The notes beneath the pieces were generated by a model. It was given only the letters and a program-made list of their open reading frames with translations. It did not search any database and was not told the origin of the DNA. Of a stretch of DNA of 64,000 nucleotides, positions 54,640 to 63,628 are shown in pieces (position 1 is the stretch's first letter; each line of letters begins with the position of its first letter). Both the position numbers and the translations under genes were made by a program. This DNA is from UBA7803 sp041395905 (GTDB taxonomy: Bacteria; Pseudomonadota; Gammaproteobacteria; Pseudomonadales; Azotimanducaceae): positions 106,722 to 170,721 of the forward strand of contig JAWKZP010000012.1 of assembly GCA_041395905.1 (NCBI GenBank), given 5' to 3'.

Positions 54640-55656
54640 TCAAAGGTCCCAGGCAACTCCGGTGATCAGGCTGTAGTCGTTGGTGGCTGCGTCGGCCGGC
54701 GGATGGTTATCGTAGGAGTCCCTGAACGTCAGGGTCCAGGACAGAGCATTGATGATCTCCCAGCGCAGGGTGACATCGAGATTGGCTCGGACACGCCCCC
54801 AGTCCGAAAGGCTGGGGATCACACTGATGCCGGAGGTGAGATCGATATCGGGATCACTCGGCAAGAACAGTTGATATTCCATCCTCGCGAGGGAGTCGAT
54901 GCTGTCAGCGCTGTCCCCGGAATCGACCTCTTGCTCACGCCCGAAGATCAGGCCACCTTCCATGATGAAGCGCCGCGTGTTGGTTTGGATCAGCGACCGG
55001 CCGATCACCGAGCCGATGGAAGACCGGAGCTGCACGCCGAGCTCCTCGTTGCGCTCGAAGGCGATAAACCCGCCGGTATGCCAGCGGTTCGCCAGCTTTC
55101 GGCGGGTGTTGATGGTCAGCTTGGCTTGCTCAGAGGAATCGTACTCCGTGCTGTCGGTGATCAACGAATCGAGATTCAAACTGCTCTCATAGCGCCGGGT
55201 CGCGTAGTCTAGACTCAGGCCGAGGTTGACCTGGCGGTATTGGTTGACCTTGGTCATGTAGAGACCCGCGCTGAGGGTTCCGCTGAAGCGGGCGAGAAAG
55301 TCCTCCTCCAGGGTCGTCATGCGAATCACCTGAGCTATGGGTATGTCCACCGTATCCGATGCGCGCTGCAGCTGCAGGCTACCCTCGCTGTCGGATGGGA
55401 CCAGGGACCCGTAGTACAGCGCGCCACTCTCCAGCTCCACCTCGAGCAACTCGCTGCTGGCAAGTGCCCGCACCTCCTCCCATTCCACATGGATGGTGTC
55501 CGTTGCCGACGTCTTGAAATACAAACGGCCGCGTTCCATGTATTTCACCTCGCCCTCCAGCACGCTTCTTTCACCGAAGCGGACTTCGTCGGCACGGGCA
55601 ACGGCCGGGAGCAGAACGAGCAGGCACAGCAATGAGCTCAATCGACGGGCGATCAC
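54640..55656 (-). CDS. DUF481 outer-membrane protein
   Basis: The protein has 338 aa from GTG 55656 with GGAGG 8 bp upstream; an in-frame ATG at 55695 lacks such a site. The signal peptide is LLCLLVLLPAVARA. The N-terminal 90 residues form a small SH3-like module (VLEGEVKYMERGRLYFKT), as often seen before DUF481. The remainder is the DUF481 barrel with alternating strands (SAGLYMTKVNQYRQVNLGLS). It ends in VAWDL. Such proteins may be salt-stress-induced outer-membrane proteins; the function is not known. The DUF3313 lipoprotein gene ends 115 bp upstream. Confidence 0.88.
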   Translation of the reverse strand: MIARRLSSLLCLLVLLPAVARADEVRFGERSVLEGEVKYMERGRLYFKTSATDTIHVEWEEVRALASSELLEVELESGALYYGSLVPSDSEGSLQLQRASDTVDIPIAQVIRMTTLEEDFLARFSGTLSAGLYMTKVNQYRQVNLGLSLDYATRRYESSLNLDSLITDSTEYDSSEQAKLTINTRRKLANRWHTGGFIAFERNEELGVQLRSSIGSVIGRSLIQTNTRRFIMEGGLIFGREQEVDSGDSADSIDSLARMEYQLFLPSDPDIDLTSGISVIPSLSDWGRVRANLDVTLRWEIINALSWTLTFRDSYDNHPPADAATNDYSLITGVAWDL

Positions 55657-55770
55657 CACACCCACCTCCAATTTCTCGGCAACTTCCATGATCAATCGGC
55701 GCCCCGGCCTGATCGGATCGACCGCGGGGCGCCAGAGCAGCGGTATTGCCCGGATCGGACGCCTGTAACC

Positions 55771-56481
55771 TCAGTCATCAGCCGGGGTCAGCGCCGGGAC
55801 CGTATCGAGCATGGTCCGCAGTCGCGTCGCCCAGGCGCGAATCAAGCGTCGCACCTCCGCTGTGTTGCTGACCGTGTTGGACCAGGTCATGCCGGAGGCC
55901 TTCTCGGCGGCGCGGCGGTCGAGAATACGCGCGAGGGTGGTGTTGGTCTCAGAATCGCGCAGCTCCAGCACCAGTGTCGCCTCGCCTACCTGAGACAGAT
56001 AGATAGTTCCGCGCCCGATTGGCTCCGGCGGAACGTTGGAGACCACGTCCATGAGTCCGCCCACGATCACCAGCACGCCCGGACCAGGCTCCGTTACGAT
56101 CTCGAAGCGCTCCTGCTTCTGCAGCTCTTCGCGAAAGATTTCGCTGACCAGCGCCTCGAAACGCTCGCGTGCCTCCACTGGCAGGGGGAAGGCGCTTCGG
56201 CTGGAGGCCCTGCCGCGGGTCGGAGCCTCCCGGACATCGCGGTATTGAACGCCGGCGTTGACCACCAGAATTTTCTGATAGCCGGAAAGATCCAACCCCG
56301 GGCGAATCCAGGCCTGGCTGACCCGGGCATTCGTGACCTCGCGCAGACCGTCGTAGCTCTCATCCTCGCCGAGCTTGGGCTCTATGGTCCCGGTGGCACA
56401 GCCCGCCAGCACCAGCAGGCAGACGCCCACGAGAATACCGCCTTCCCATAGCGGCGACCGTTTCCAGTGACTGTTTTTCAT
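55771..56481 (-). CDS. DUF3313 lipoprotein
   Basis: The protein has 236 aa; AAGGAG precedes ATG 56481. It has a lipoprotein signal with lipobox LAGC and Cys28 as acylation site. The mature part matches DUF3313: YDGLREVTNARVSQAWIRPG, DLSGYQKILVV, later EPGPGVLVIVGGLMDVVSNV. It is anchored in the outer membrane by the usual rule, since the residue after Cys is Ala and not Asp. The function is unknown. Its start codon and ribosome-binding site lie inside the reading frame of the decayed RND gene upstream. Confidence 0.88.
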   Translation of the reverse strand: MKNSHWKRSPLWEGGILVGVCLLVLAGCATGTIEPKLGEDESYDGLREVTNARVSQAWIRPGLDLSGYQKILVVNAGVQYRDVREAPTRGRASSRSAFPLPVEARERFEALVSEIFREELQKQERFEIVTEPGPGVLVIVGGLMDVVSNVPPEPIGRGTIYLSQVGEATLVLELRDSETNTTLARILDRRAAEKASGMTWSNTVSNTAEVRRLIRAWATRLRTMLDTVPALTPADD

Positions 56482-56483
56482 CG

Positions 56484-57356
56484 TTGCTCTCCTTGGCTAC
56501 TGTTGTGATTCGCCTGTCGACCGGCTGCCATGCTGGTCTGTCGCCATTACGGCGGACCGCGCCGCCCCAGCTGCGCGAGGACATGCCGAAGGCCCCGAAC
56601 AGGGCCGGCAGCAGGGCCAACGTCGGCGCCAGCGCGATGACCATTCCGCCCGCGGAGATGATCCCGAGCTCCGCGAGGCCTCGGTAGTCCGCGGGCACGA
56701 AGGCGAGGAACGCGACGCACGAGGTTAGCATACACAGCAGCAGCGCCGGCCCAATATCGGCGGCCGCCGTCGTGGTGGCGGACAGGTCTGATTCGCCGGC
56801 GGCATGGGCATCGCGCACCCGCGGTGCGAAGCGAACGGCGAAATCGACCCCGAGTCCGAAGAACATGATCACGAACATCAGCGCCAGGGTGTTGAACGTG
56901 CCAACGGCGAGGGTGGCGAATCCCACGGTCAACGCAGTCCCGAGCAGCAGCAGCAGCAGGAAGATGCCGCCGACGATGCGCAACGAGCGCACGCCGAAGC
57001 CGAGAATGATCGCCAGCAGACCCATAGATACGGTACCGGCGATGCCGATGCCCTCCAGCGCCGCTGCGATCTCCTCGGTGGCCAGCACCACCTCGCCCGT
57101 GAGGCGGACGCGCACCCCGTCGGGCACGGCGGTTGCCCCCACCACCTCATGCTGCACCGCCACCCTCAAGCGGCGGATAGACGACCAGGCGAATCTGCAC
57201 GGGCGCGGGTCCGGCGAAGCTCTCGGCCAGCGAGCGCAGGGGATCCGGGTCGATGTAGCAGAGGCGGTGGCTGCGGAAGAACGCATCCAGCGTCGGTGCG
57301 TAGACGAAGTCGAACTCCGGAGGTTGCCGGAACGCGGCCAGCAGTGCCCACCCGGC
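56484..57356 (-). pseudogene. Remnant of an HpnN-like RND (MMPL) transporter
   Basis: Two frame-separated pieces are seen. The first has TLDAFFRSHRLCYIDPDPLR, then SLAESFAGPAP (near 57200-57300), resembling an N-terminal periplasmic segment of HpnN-type transporters. The second, starting near 57180 in another frame, has VRVRLTGEVVLATEEIAAA, then membrane helices with MFFGLGVDFAVRFAPRV and CVAFLAFVPADYRGLAELG, the hallmark C-terminal domain. Intact HpnN proteins have about 870 aa; some 450-600 residues between the pieces are gone. The C-terminus has lost its proper stop and runs into the DUF3313 gene. It was once a lipid or hopanoid exporter; it is now non-functional. Confidence 0.75.
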
Positions 57357-57599
57357 GAGCGCCGAGGCGAGCGGCGAGCGCATCCGTTCGATGATCCGGT
57401 TGACCCCGGGAATCCGGAGCGGCGGGAAGGAGACCCGCTGCCGCGGATCGTCCACGGCCCCTGCTCCCAGCGTCAGCAGGCGCACCCGGACGCCGCGCGC
57501 CACCAGTGCTGCGACGAAACGCCGGGTGGATACCACGGTGCCGTTGAACGGGTGATCCGACGGGTCGATCACGATCGCGATAGGCTGGTTCAACGGCAC
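57357..57599 (-). pseudogene. N-terminal fragment of a glycosyltransferase
   Basis: About 80 codons from a possible GTG at 57599 resemble the start of GT4-type glycosyltransferases: IAIVIDPSDHPFNGTVVSTR, then FVAALVARGVRVRLLTLGAG, and PLRIPGVNRIIERMRSPLA. The frame then runs directly into RND-transporter-like sequence, so a deletion has fused the two genes. No catalytic or nucleotide-sugar-binding part remains. Confidence 0.6.
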
Positions 57600-57719
57600 C
57601 CTCGTGAACGCAAACCTCGGGGTTGCCGTGCCGCGTCGGCTTAGGCAAGTCGTGCGGGGGGCTAGCGCACCCCACCGGGGGAACCGGGCCACGACCGCAG
57701 GCCGCGCCGCGCAAGCCCG

Positions 57720-58580
57720 TCAATCGAGCTTGGCGATGACCTCCTCGCCGAGCTTCTGAATTCCTTCCATCGGGTTCGCGCCGAGGCCCATCACCAGGGT
57801 CACGGCGCGGTGTACGCCGACATCGCGGAGCGCCTGCAGATGCTCCACGCCGCCCTGCCCCGGCCACATGCAGGTGATCTCGATCTCGGCGGGGTCGCGG
57901 TCGATGGCTTCACAGGCCCGGCGCAGCTCGGCGATCTGCCCGCGCAGCTCCTTCGGGTCGCCGCCAGGCACGAACCAGCCGTCGCCGTAGCGGGCGATGC
58001 GTTCGTAGATCCTGCCCTTGCTGCCGCCCATTATCACCGGCATCGGTTTCTGCAGCGGCAGCGGATAGCTCTTGAAGCCGGTCCAGTCGAGGAAGTCGCT
58101 CTGGTGCTCCACCACTTCCCCGGACCAGACCTTGCGCATGGCGGCCACATAGTCGTCGAAGCGCGCGCCGCGGCGCTCGAAAGGCACGCCCATGGCACGG
58201 AACTCCTCCTTGAGCCAGCCGATGCCGACGCCGAGCATGAAGCGGCCGTTGGAGATCACGTCGAGGCTCGCGGCCTGTTTGGCGAGCAGCAGCGGATTGA
58301 CCTCGGAGAGGATGTTGACCCCGGTGCCGAGGCGAATGGTACTGGTCGCCGCGGCGATTGCCGTCAGCGCGATCAGCGGATCGAAGAACGGCGTTTCCGG
58401 ATCTGCCCCCATCTTGCCGCTTTCGCTGTAGGGGTACTTCGACTGGTAGTCCACGGGCACGATGACGTGCTCGAAAGTCCAGACGGATTCGACACCGACC
58501 CGCTCCGCAAGCTGCGCGAGGCCGATCATCTGAGCCGCATCGGTAACGCCGATGTTCACGGGAATGAGTCCGAGCTTCAT
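57720..58580 (-). CDS. LLM-class F420-dependent oxidoreductase
   Basis: The protein has 286 aa; GAGGAGG precedes ATG 58580. It shows the luciferase-like barrel of the TIGR03619/F420 type: MKLGLIPVNIG, SVWTFEHVIVP, IRLGTGVNILSEVNPLLLAK, VISNGRFMLGVGIGWLKEEF and GRIYERIARYGDGWF. It is normal length and complete. It probably uses F420 or FMN in oxidation of an unknown substrate. It is monocistronic, between decayed genes on one side and the serine hydrolase on the other. It is only distantly similar to the luciferase-like protein at 27486. Confidence 0.93.
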   Translation of the reverse strand: MKLGLIPVNIGVTDAAQMIGLAQLAERVGVESVWTFEHVIVPVDYQSKYPYSESGKMGADPETPFFDPLIALTAIAAATSTIRLGTGVNILSEVNPLLLAKQAASLDVISNGRFMLGVGIGWLKEEFRAMGVPFERRGARFDDYVAAMRKVWSGEVVEHQSDFLDWTGFKSYPLPLQKPMPVIMGGSKGRIYERIARYGDGWFVPGGDPKELRGQIAELRRACEAIDRDPAEIEITCMWPGQGGVEHLQALRDVGVHRAVTLVMGLGANPMEGIQKLGEEVIAKLD

Positions 58581-58741
58581 GGGGCCTCCTCGGGTCCACG
58601 GTGACGGGAAAACCCGATACTACCCGGCCTGCTGCCACCGGGTCACGGCTCGACGCGCAGCCGGTCGACCAGATCGTTCACCGCAACCGTAAAAGACCCG
58701 TTGTTTTTCCTGTTCTCCGGATGGCCACGGCGTTGGGCCTT

Positions 58742-59995
58742 TCAATCGGTCTGCGCAGGCAACCGGGACCCCGGGCCCGAGAGTTCGGCGATGACCCGCG
58801 CCGCCAGAGCTTCCATATGGGACTCGATGTCGGTGGTGTCGCTGTTGATCTGCATGGCGATCGCGAAGCCGTAACGCGGAAAGAAGGCCAGCATCGAACT
58901 GTAGCCCGGGAAGAAGCCGCCATGAGAATAGGCCAGGGCGTCCGCCATCCGGGTCACGCTGATTCCGAGACCATAGCCCAGAGCGGTCGCCCCCAAAGTC
59001 TCCGACGCCTCGGGCATGGCGATCGACCTGAGCATCGCCTCCAGGGATTCGCGGCCAAGCACGCGCCCGCCGAACAGCGCCAGCGCCCAGCGCACCAGGT
59101 CCGACGAGGCCGTTACCAGCCCTCCGCCCGTCCACTCGACCGATGGGTCGAACGCCAGCCCCTCGGGCCCCTTGACCGCCACCGGTACGCCGAACAGCTC
59201 GTGGCTCTGCGGCGCGTAGCCCTGAGGCAGGCGCTCGAGCAGCGGCGCGGTGGCAGCCAGCCCCAGGGGCTCGAGAATGCGCTCGCGCAGAAGGTCGTAG
59301 TAGCGCTCACCCCTTGCCCGTTCGATGACCAGCCCCAGAAGGATGTAGTTGGTGTCCGAGTAGTGAAAGCCGTGACCCGGGGCGAACAGCGGAGCGCGGT
59401 CGAGCACGAACCCGACCAGCGCCTCGGGATCCAGGCCGCGCTCCAGGTTGCCCGCCCGCGCCTGCCCGCGGAAGTACGCGGCGAAGCCCGACTCGGCATC
59501 GAACACGTGGTCGATCAGACCGCTGCTGTGGTTGAGCAGTTGCCGGACCGTGATCGCTTCGCCGTTCGGCAACCGATGGAACCAGGGCGCGTCGCCCAGC
59601 CAATCGGCGAGCCGGTCATCCAGGCCCAGTACCCTGCGTTCCGCCAAGTGCAGCACCAGCGCGGACACGAAGGTCTTGCCGATGCTGCCGGAGGGCATCC
59701 GCGCATCCGGCGCCATGGGGGTTGCCGCGTCAACATCCGCGTATCCCACCGCGAGTTCCAGAACACGGCCGTCGGCGAGCCCGACGGCCAGGGTCGCGCC
59801 GGGCAGGTCGTAGGGCGCGGCCCGGGCGGCGGCGTACCTTGCGGCCAGCCCCGCCCTCAGCACGGACTGCAGATCTGCCATTGCAGCATCCTGTGCCGGC
59901 GCAGGCTGCGCAGCGCCGGCCGATGCTCCGAGCCACAGCAGCGCGGCAGCCGCGACCCACCGGGCGATGCCGCGATACCGGAACCCGCGGGCCAT
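58742..59995 (-). CDS. Serine hydrolase, class C beta-lactamase family, exported
   Basis: The protein has 417 aa from ATG 59995; a GTG at 60010, overlapping the preceding stop (GTGA), is the alternative. The signal peptide is WVAAAALLWLGASAGAA. Motif 1 is SIGK (Ser104, Lys107). Motif 2 is YSD (Tyr212-Asp214) where class C enzymes have YSN. The third motif is probably SHGG near residue 330. The open frame continues upstream through CPBP-protease sequence to 60955 only because that gene is frameshifted; the two are not a fusion. It is probably a periplasmic esterase or D-aminopeptidase rather than an antibiotic-resistance enzyme. Confidence 0.9.
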   Translation of the reverse strand: MARGFRYRGIARWVAAAALLWLGASAGAAQPAPAQDAAMADLQSVLRAGLAARYAAARAAPYDLPGATLAVGLADGRVLELAVGYADVDAATPMAPDARMPSGSIGKTFVSALVLHLAERRVLGLDDRLADWLGDAPWFHRLPNGEAITVRQLLNHSSGLIDHVFDAESGFAAYFRGQARAGNLERGLDPEALVGFVLDRAPLFAPGHGFHYSDTNYILLGLVIERARGERYYDLLRERILEPLGLAATAPLLERLPQGYAPQSHELFGVPVAVKGPEGLAFDPSVEWTGGGLVTASSDLVRWALALFGGRVLGRESLEAMLRSIAMPEASETLGATALGYGLGISVTRMADALAYSHGGFFPGYSSMLAFFPRYGFAIAMQINSDTTDIESHMEALAARVIAELSGPGSRLPAQTD

Positions 59996-60006
59996 CCCAA
60001 GCCTGC

Positions 60007-60754
60007 TCACGCCACAGCCCCCGTCGGGGCCACTGCCGTGGCTCCGCCGCCCCGGACGAGCATCGTCCCGCGGTTCAGCCAGACCACCACGACCGCCACG
60101 CACACCAGGATCGCCGTGTCGTAAGGCTGTGCGTCCGGCCACAGCGGATTGTTCGCCTGAAAGTGATAGAGCACGGCGAGCAGGATGCTCGCCGCCCGCT
60201 GCGTTGAACATCGGCGTGACGATCACGCTGAGGCACACCGACCCCACCAGAAACGGCATGAAACCCCATCCGCTCTGAGGCGTGCCGCTGAGCCAGAATG
60301 CCGGCAGGTGCCACGATCCCCACACAAAGCCGAGCACCAGCATGAACGCCATGGCCAGCAGCATCGACCGGACGTTCTGGCCTTCCAAGGGCTCGGTAAG
60401 CGGGGCCCGTTTGATGATCGCACCGGCATAGAAGATCAACGGCATGCCCAGCAGCAGGTAGGCGTACCAGACCGCCGGCGCGCGCCACAGCAGCATCCGC
60501 GACAGAAAGCCTCGCAGAGCGGACCACCCGCCGTGCCGGATCACGATGGCGAAGGCCGCGATCGCCGGCGCCCAGACTGCGAGGATGAAGCCGGGGTGGC
60601 TGGCGCTGATCTCACCGAGCCGGGCGGTCGCTCCGGCGGGCAGCACCAGGTAAAGGCCGAGCAGGCCCCAGGCGATGCCGAAGGTGATGAGCATGTACGG
60701 AACGAGGCTGCCAGCCTGTATGTCCCGGGACTGATCTGAGGTGCGCTGGCTCAT
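60007..60754 (-). pseudogene. CPBP-family intramembrane protease, frameshifted and internally deleted
   Basis: From ATG 60754 the product has the CPBP layout: LVPYMLITFGIAWGLLGLYL at the start, then helices, then FVWGSWHLPAFWLSGTPQSG. Two defects are seen. The EExxxR active-site segment that should stand between MLLAMAFMLVLG and FVWGSWHLP is missing, about 30 codons. After MFNAAGG near 60210 one extra base shifts the frame; the true continuation SILLAVLYHFQANNPLWPD, ending TGAVA, is in another frame with a TGA at 60007-60009. Without the glutamates it cannot be catalytic. Confidence 0.82.
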
Positions 60755-61035
60755 GTGGGATTCCGCGTGGATTCGGGGAAGGTGATTGCCGTTGACCCGC
60801 GCCTTGTCCTCGCCCATCTGCCCCCAACCGCACGTCAGTTTCAGGCAGCAGCTCCGACGGACATCTGCCGGCAAGCATAGGCGACCGACCCCGCATCGGG
60901 AAACCGAACAGCCTTCAGACGGTGATCCGCGTTTCTGCGCGTGAAGCATTCGCATGATGGTGGCGGGAGGATCGCGCCGTGTTTCCCTCGCACCACAGGC
61001 ATGGCTATGCCCCCTTCGCTCCGCGCGGGCCGCGC

Positions 61036-61234
61036 TCAGCTCTGAATTTCAGCCGCCGCAGTCGCGCTGCGTCGGCCCCTGAGGCTCGGGCGCAGCACCC
61101 CGGGCACGACATTGGCCACGGCCACCGTGAGAATCACCCACAGCGCGCCCCATTCGCTGTGCAGCATCCCCTGTTAGCTCGGCGGGGTCGAGGTCGCCGC
61201 CCAGGGTGTGGAGGAGTTTGAGAGTCTTTTTCAT
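61036..61234 (-). pseudogene. DUF2269-like membrane protein remnant
   Basis: The N-terminus MKKTLKLLHTLGG (ATG 61234, with GGAG upstream) and the C-terminus HSEWGALWVILTVAVANV to the TGA at 61036 both match this family, but they are in different frames. They are joined by DLDPAEL, with about 100 residues of the middle missing. So an internal deletion and a one-base frameshift destroyed the gene. Confidence 0.65.
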
Positions 61235-61274
61235 CGGCACTCCTGGGCCTGGACAGCATTGCCGCCAATGTCGC

Positions 61275-61391
61275 TCACTGCCGGGCGAACAGGCTCTGGG
61301 CCAGCCAGCTCGAACGGTCGCTCAATGCCAGGACCTCCAACGCCACCCGAATCAGTATGGCGCCGAACAGCCGCGGCCGGGAGCCTTCCAC
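61275..61391 (-). pseudogene. Short hydrophobic open frame after TspO, possible gene tail
   Basis: Directly after the TspO stop, in the same frame, 38 codons read RPRLFGAILIRVALEVL, then ALSDRSSWLAQSLFARQ, to a TGA. The amphipathic, protein-like composition suggests the C-terminal end of a gene whose 5' part was deleted. I do not recognise the family, and a GTG at 61391 has no clear ribosome-binding site. Together with the DUF2269-like remnant it fills the space to 61036. Confidence 0.35.
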
Positions 61392-61394
61392 GAG

Positions 61395-61862
61395 TCAGCG
61401 GACCTCTGGGTTCAGACGCACGATGGTGCGGTTCAACCACCCGGCGAAGCTCACCCAGATAAGGTAAGGCAGCAGCAGCAGGGCGGCGAGCTCGGAGATC
61501 GGCCAAAGCGCGGCGATCATTACGACGATGGAGAGCCACAACGCGAGCAGCTCGACAAAAGCCAGACGCGGCCGCCGCAGACGGAAGAACAGGAAGCTCC
61601 ACGCCACGTTGAGCAGCAGGTTGACCGCGAAGGGCAACACAACCTGCACGCCGCGCACCTCAGGCGTGGCGGCCAGCCAGGCAGCGCCCGCGGACCAGGC
61701 GATGAGCGCGAAGATCAGCGTCCAGACCGGCGCGAACAGCCAGTCCGGCGGCTGCCAGCTCGGCTTGGTCAGGCCCCGGTACCAGTCGCCGATGTCGGTG
61801 GCGAGCCCGCCGAGCATCGCCGCCGCGAAGGCAATGCCGCCGGACACCAGATAGACTGTCAT
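61395..61862 (-). CDS. tspO: TspO/MBR family (tryptophan-rich sensory) protein
   Basis: The protein has 155 aa with five predicted helices. The diagnostic block WYRGLTKPSWQPPDWLFAPV lies in the first loop, followed by WTLIFALIAWSAGAAW; the later NLLLNVAWSFLFFRLRRP and LPYLIWVSFAGWLN complete the family pattern. TspO proteins bind porphyrins and sterols and affect tetrapyrrole handling and stress responses. The length is normal. It lies upstream of two decayed membrane genes on the same strand, so it may be the surviving member of an operon. Confidence 0.95.
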   Translation of the reverse strand: MTVYLVSGGIAFAAAMLGGLATDIGDWYRGLTKPSWQPPDWLFAPVWTLIFALIAWSAGAAWLAATPEVRGVQVVLPFAVNLLLNVAWSFLFFRLRRPRLAFVELLALWLSIVVMIAALWPISELAALLLLPYLIWVSFAGWLNRTIVRLNPEVR

Positions 61863-62434
61863 GGAATCGTCTCACCGAACCGCTGTTCCGGGGAGAATGA
61901 CAGCGCCGGTCAGGGCGAAGCAAGTCCGGTCAGGTGGTCCAGGGCCCTGCAGAAGATCTGCGCGTGGCCAGAGACCTGGCGTGCACCCTGAACGCCAGGG
62001 TGTGCTCGTGCATGAACGCGCTGCCGTCGCGAAGCCGGTTCGGTTACCTCGATCGAGCTTGACGCTTCGCACCCAGCGACGTAGCGCCGCCGGCATGCGA
62101 TCGATGTCCTTCAAGATCTACTGTACTGCTACCCAGCACGATCGACTTTCCTGCCCCTGCTCGTCGGGCAGACGAACGCTCCCCACGAAGCGCCTGACCG
62201 TATCGTTTGTCTGCCCCCATTGCTCTATGCTCTCAAGCGATGGAGCTTCCGACGAATCCAGGGCGGTTCGCCGTAGAAACCAGTGCGACGATGAGGCTGA
62301 CGCGTTCACCATCTACGGTATCGCCGAGATGCTTCGCGAGCAGATCGATGGCTCGTGCAGGCGATCACGCCGGCGGGATCCGTAGCGCCAGCCGCTGAAT
62401 GAGTGACGGCTTGTTGCGACAGGAGTAAGACGAC
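61863..62434. other. Intergenic region without a convincing gene
   Basis: This stretch of 570 bp lies between the divergent TspO and universal-stress genes. On the minus strand near 61930-62020, neighbouring frames give fragments such as HEHTLAFRVHAR and FCRALDHLTGLASP that look protein-like. They could be a decayed gene, but I cannot name one. No RNA gene or clear promoter was recognised. Confidence 0.4.
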
Positions 62435-63421
62435 ATGAAGAGATTTAGAAAGATTCTCTGCATCGCGGGCCAACAGGCCACCAGCCAGCGCGCCATCAAG
62501 CGCGCTGTGGCGTTGGCCGAGAACAACCAGGCGAGCGTGACGGTCGCCGCAGTGAGCGAGCGTGTGCCTGCGCGTGTTAGAACCTCCGACAGTCGACCCG
62601 GACCGGCAGACGTACAAGCCCTGCTGATGGAAAACGAGGCCCAGCGGCTCAACGCCCTGATCGAGCCGTATCGCGCCCGGATAAGCATAAGCGCCAAGGT
62701 ACTCGTGGGCACCGCGTTCCTGGAAATCATCCGCGAAGTATTGCGCGGTGAACATGATCTGGTGGTCAAGTGCTCTGAGTCGCCGGACTGGTTGGGGCGC
62801 TTGTTCGCAGGTGACGACATGAATCTGCTGCGCAAGTGTCCTTGTCCGGTCTGGCTGGTCAATCCCGGAACGCAGGAACCCTACCGGCGCATCCTGGCTG
62901 CCGTAGACGTTGACGACGAATATCCGCCCGCCGAGCTGAAGACGCGCGAGGAGTTGAATGGGCTGGTCATGGAGCTGGCTGGTTCTCTGGCAGTGTCGGA
63001 GTTTGCAGAGTTGCATGTCGTGCATGCCTGGGAGGCGTTCGGTGAGGACGCGATGCGCCACAGCGCATTCATGAAGCGGCCGGACGCAGAGGTCGACACC
63101 TACGTAGAGCAGGTTCAACGGCGCCACGCCGAGCTCCTGGATACGCTCGTGCATGAGTCGGGCGCGAAACTGGGCGGTCAGGATGCCATCGACTACATCA
63201 GGCCTCAGCTCCACCTATTGAAGGGATCGGCACGCCGAGTGATTCCGGAACTTGCCAAACGCCTCGAGATCGACTGCATCGTCATGGGGACGGTGGCCCG
63301 GACCGGCGTCCCTGGGTTCGTCATGGGGAACACGGCTGAGACGATACTTCAGCAGATAGATTGTTCCGTAGTCGCGGTCAAGCCGGAAGGTTTCTTGACG
63401 CCGGTGACATTGGATCGTTGA
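62435..63421 (+). CDS. Universal stress protein with two UspA domains (UspE-like)
   Basis: The protein has 328 aa; GGAG precedes ATG 62435. Domain 1 (about 1-150) lacks a good nucleotide loop. Domain 2 (about 155-320) ends with CIVMGTVARTGVPGFVMGNT and AETIL, the G-2x-G-9x-G-(S/T) ATP-binding signature. The double-domain architecture matches UspE. It is cytoplasmic and induced by stress or stationary phase in relatives. It is monocistronic here. Confidence 0.92.
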   Translation: MKRFRKILCIAGQQATSQRAIKRAVALAENNQASVTVAAVSERVPARVRTSDSRPGPADVQALLMENEAQRLNALIEPYRARISISAKVLVGTAFLEIIREVLRGEHDLVVKCSESPDWLGRLFAGDDMNLLRKCPCPVWLVNPGTQEPYRRILAAVDVDDEYPPAELKTREELNGLVMELAGSLAVSEFAELHVVHAWEAFGEDAMRHSAFMKRPDAEVDTYVEQVQRRHAELLDTLVHESGAKLGGQDAIDYIRPQLHLLKGSARRVIPELAKRLEIDCIVMGTVARTGVPGFVMGNTAETILQQIDCSVVAVKPEGFLTPVTLDR

Positions 63422-63628
63422 GCCTGTCGCAACCCGGTGGAAATGCATCTGGCGACCCAAACGACCCGTGTCGAATCGTCGATGCTTCGGGTCTGCAGCG
63501 GTACGCGGCCTACGCGAAGTGTCGGGGAAGCAAGCCCAGAATCCTGAATCGGGTGACCTGATCCGACTCCGCCTGATCCTGCTGGGCAGCATATGCCCGG
63601 TTGCGACGGTTGCCCGGCAAAGGCTTGC

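Noticed and set aside
58601..60124. Plus-strand 507-codon frame opposite the serine hydrolase
   Set aside because: It is Arg/Gln/His-rich with no ribosome-binding site, and the opposite strand carries SxxK and HGG motifs of a real enzyme.
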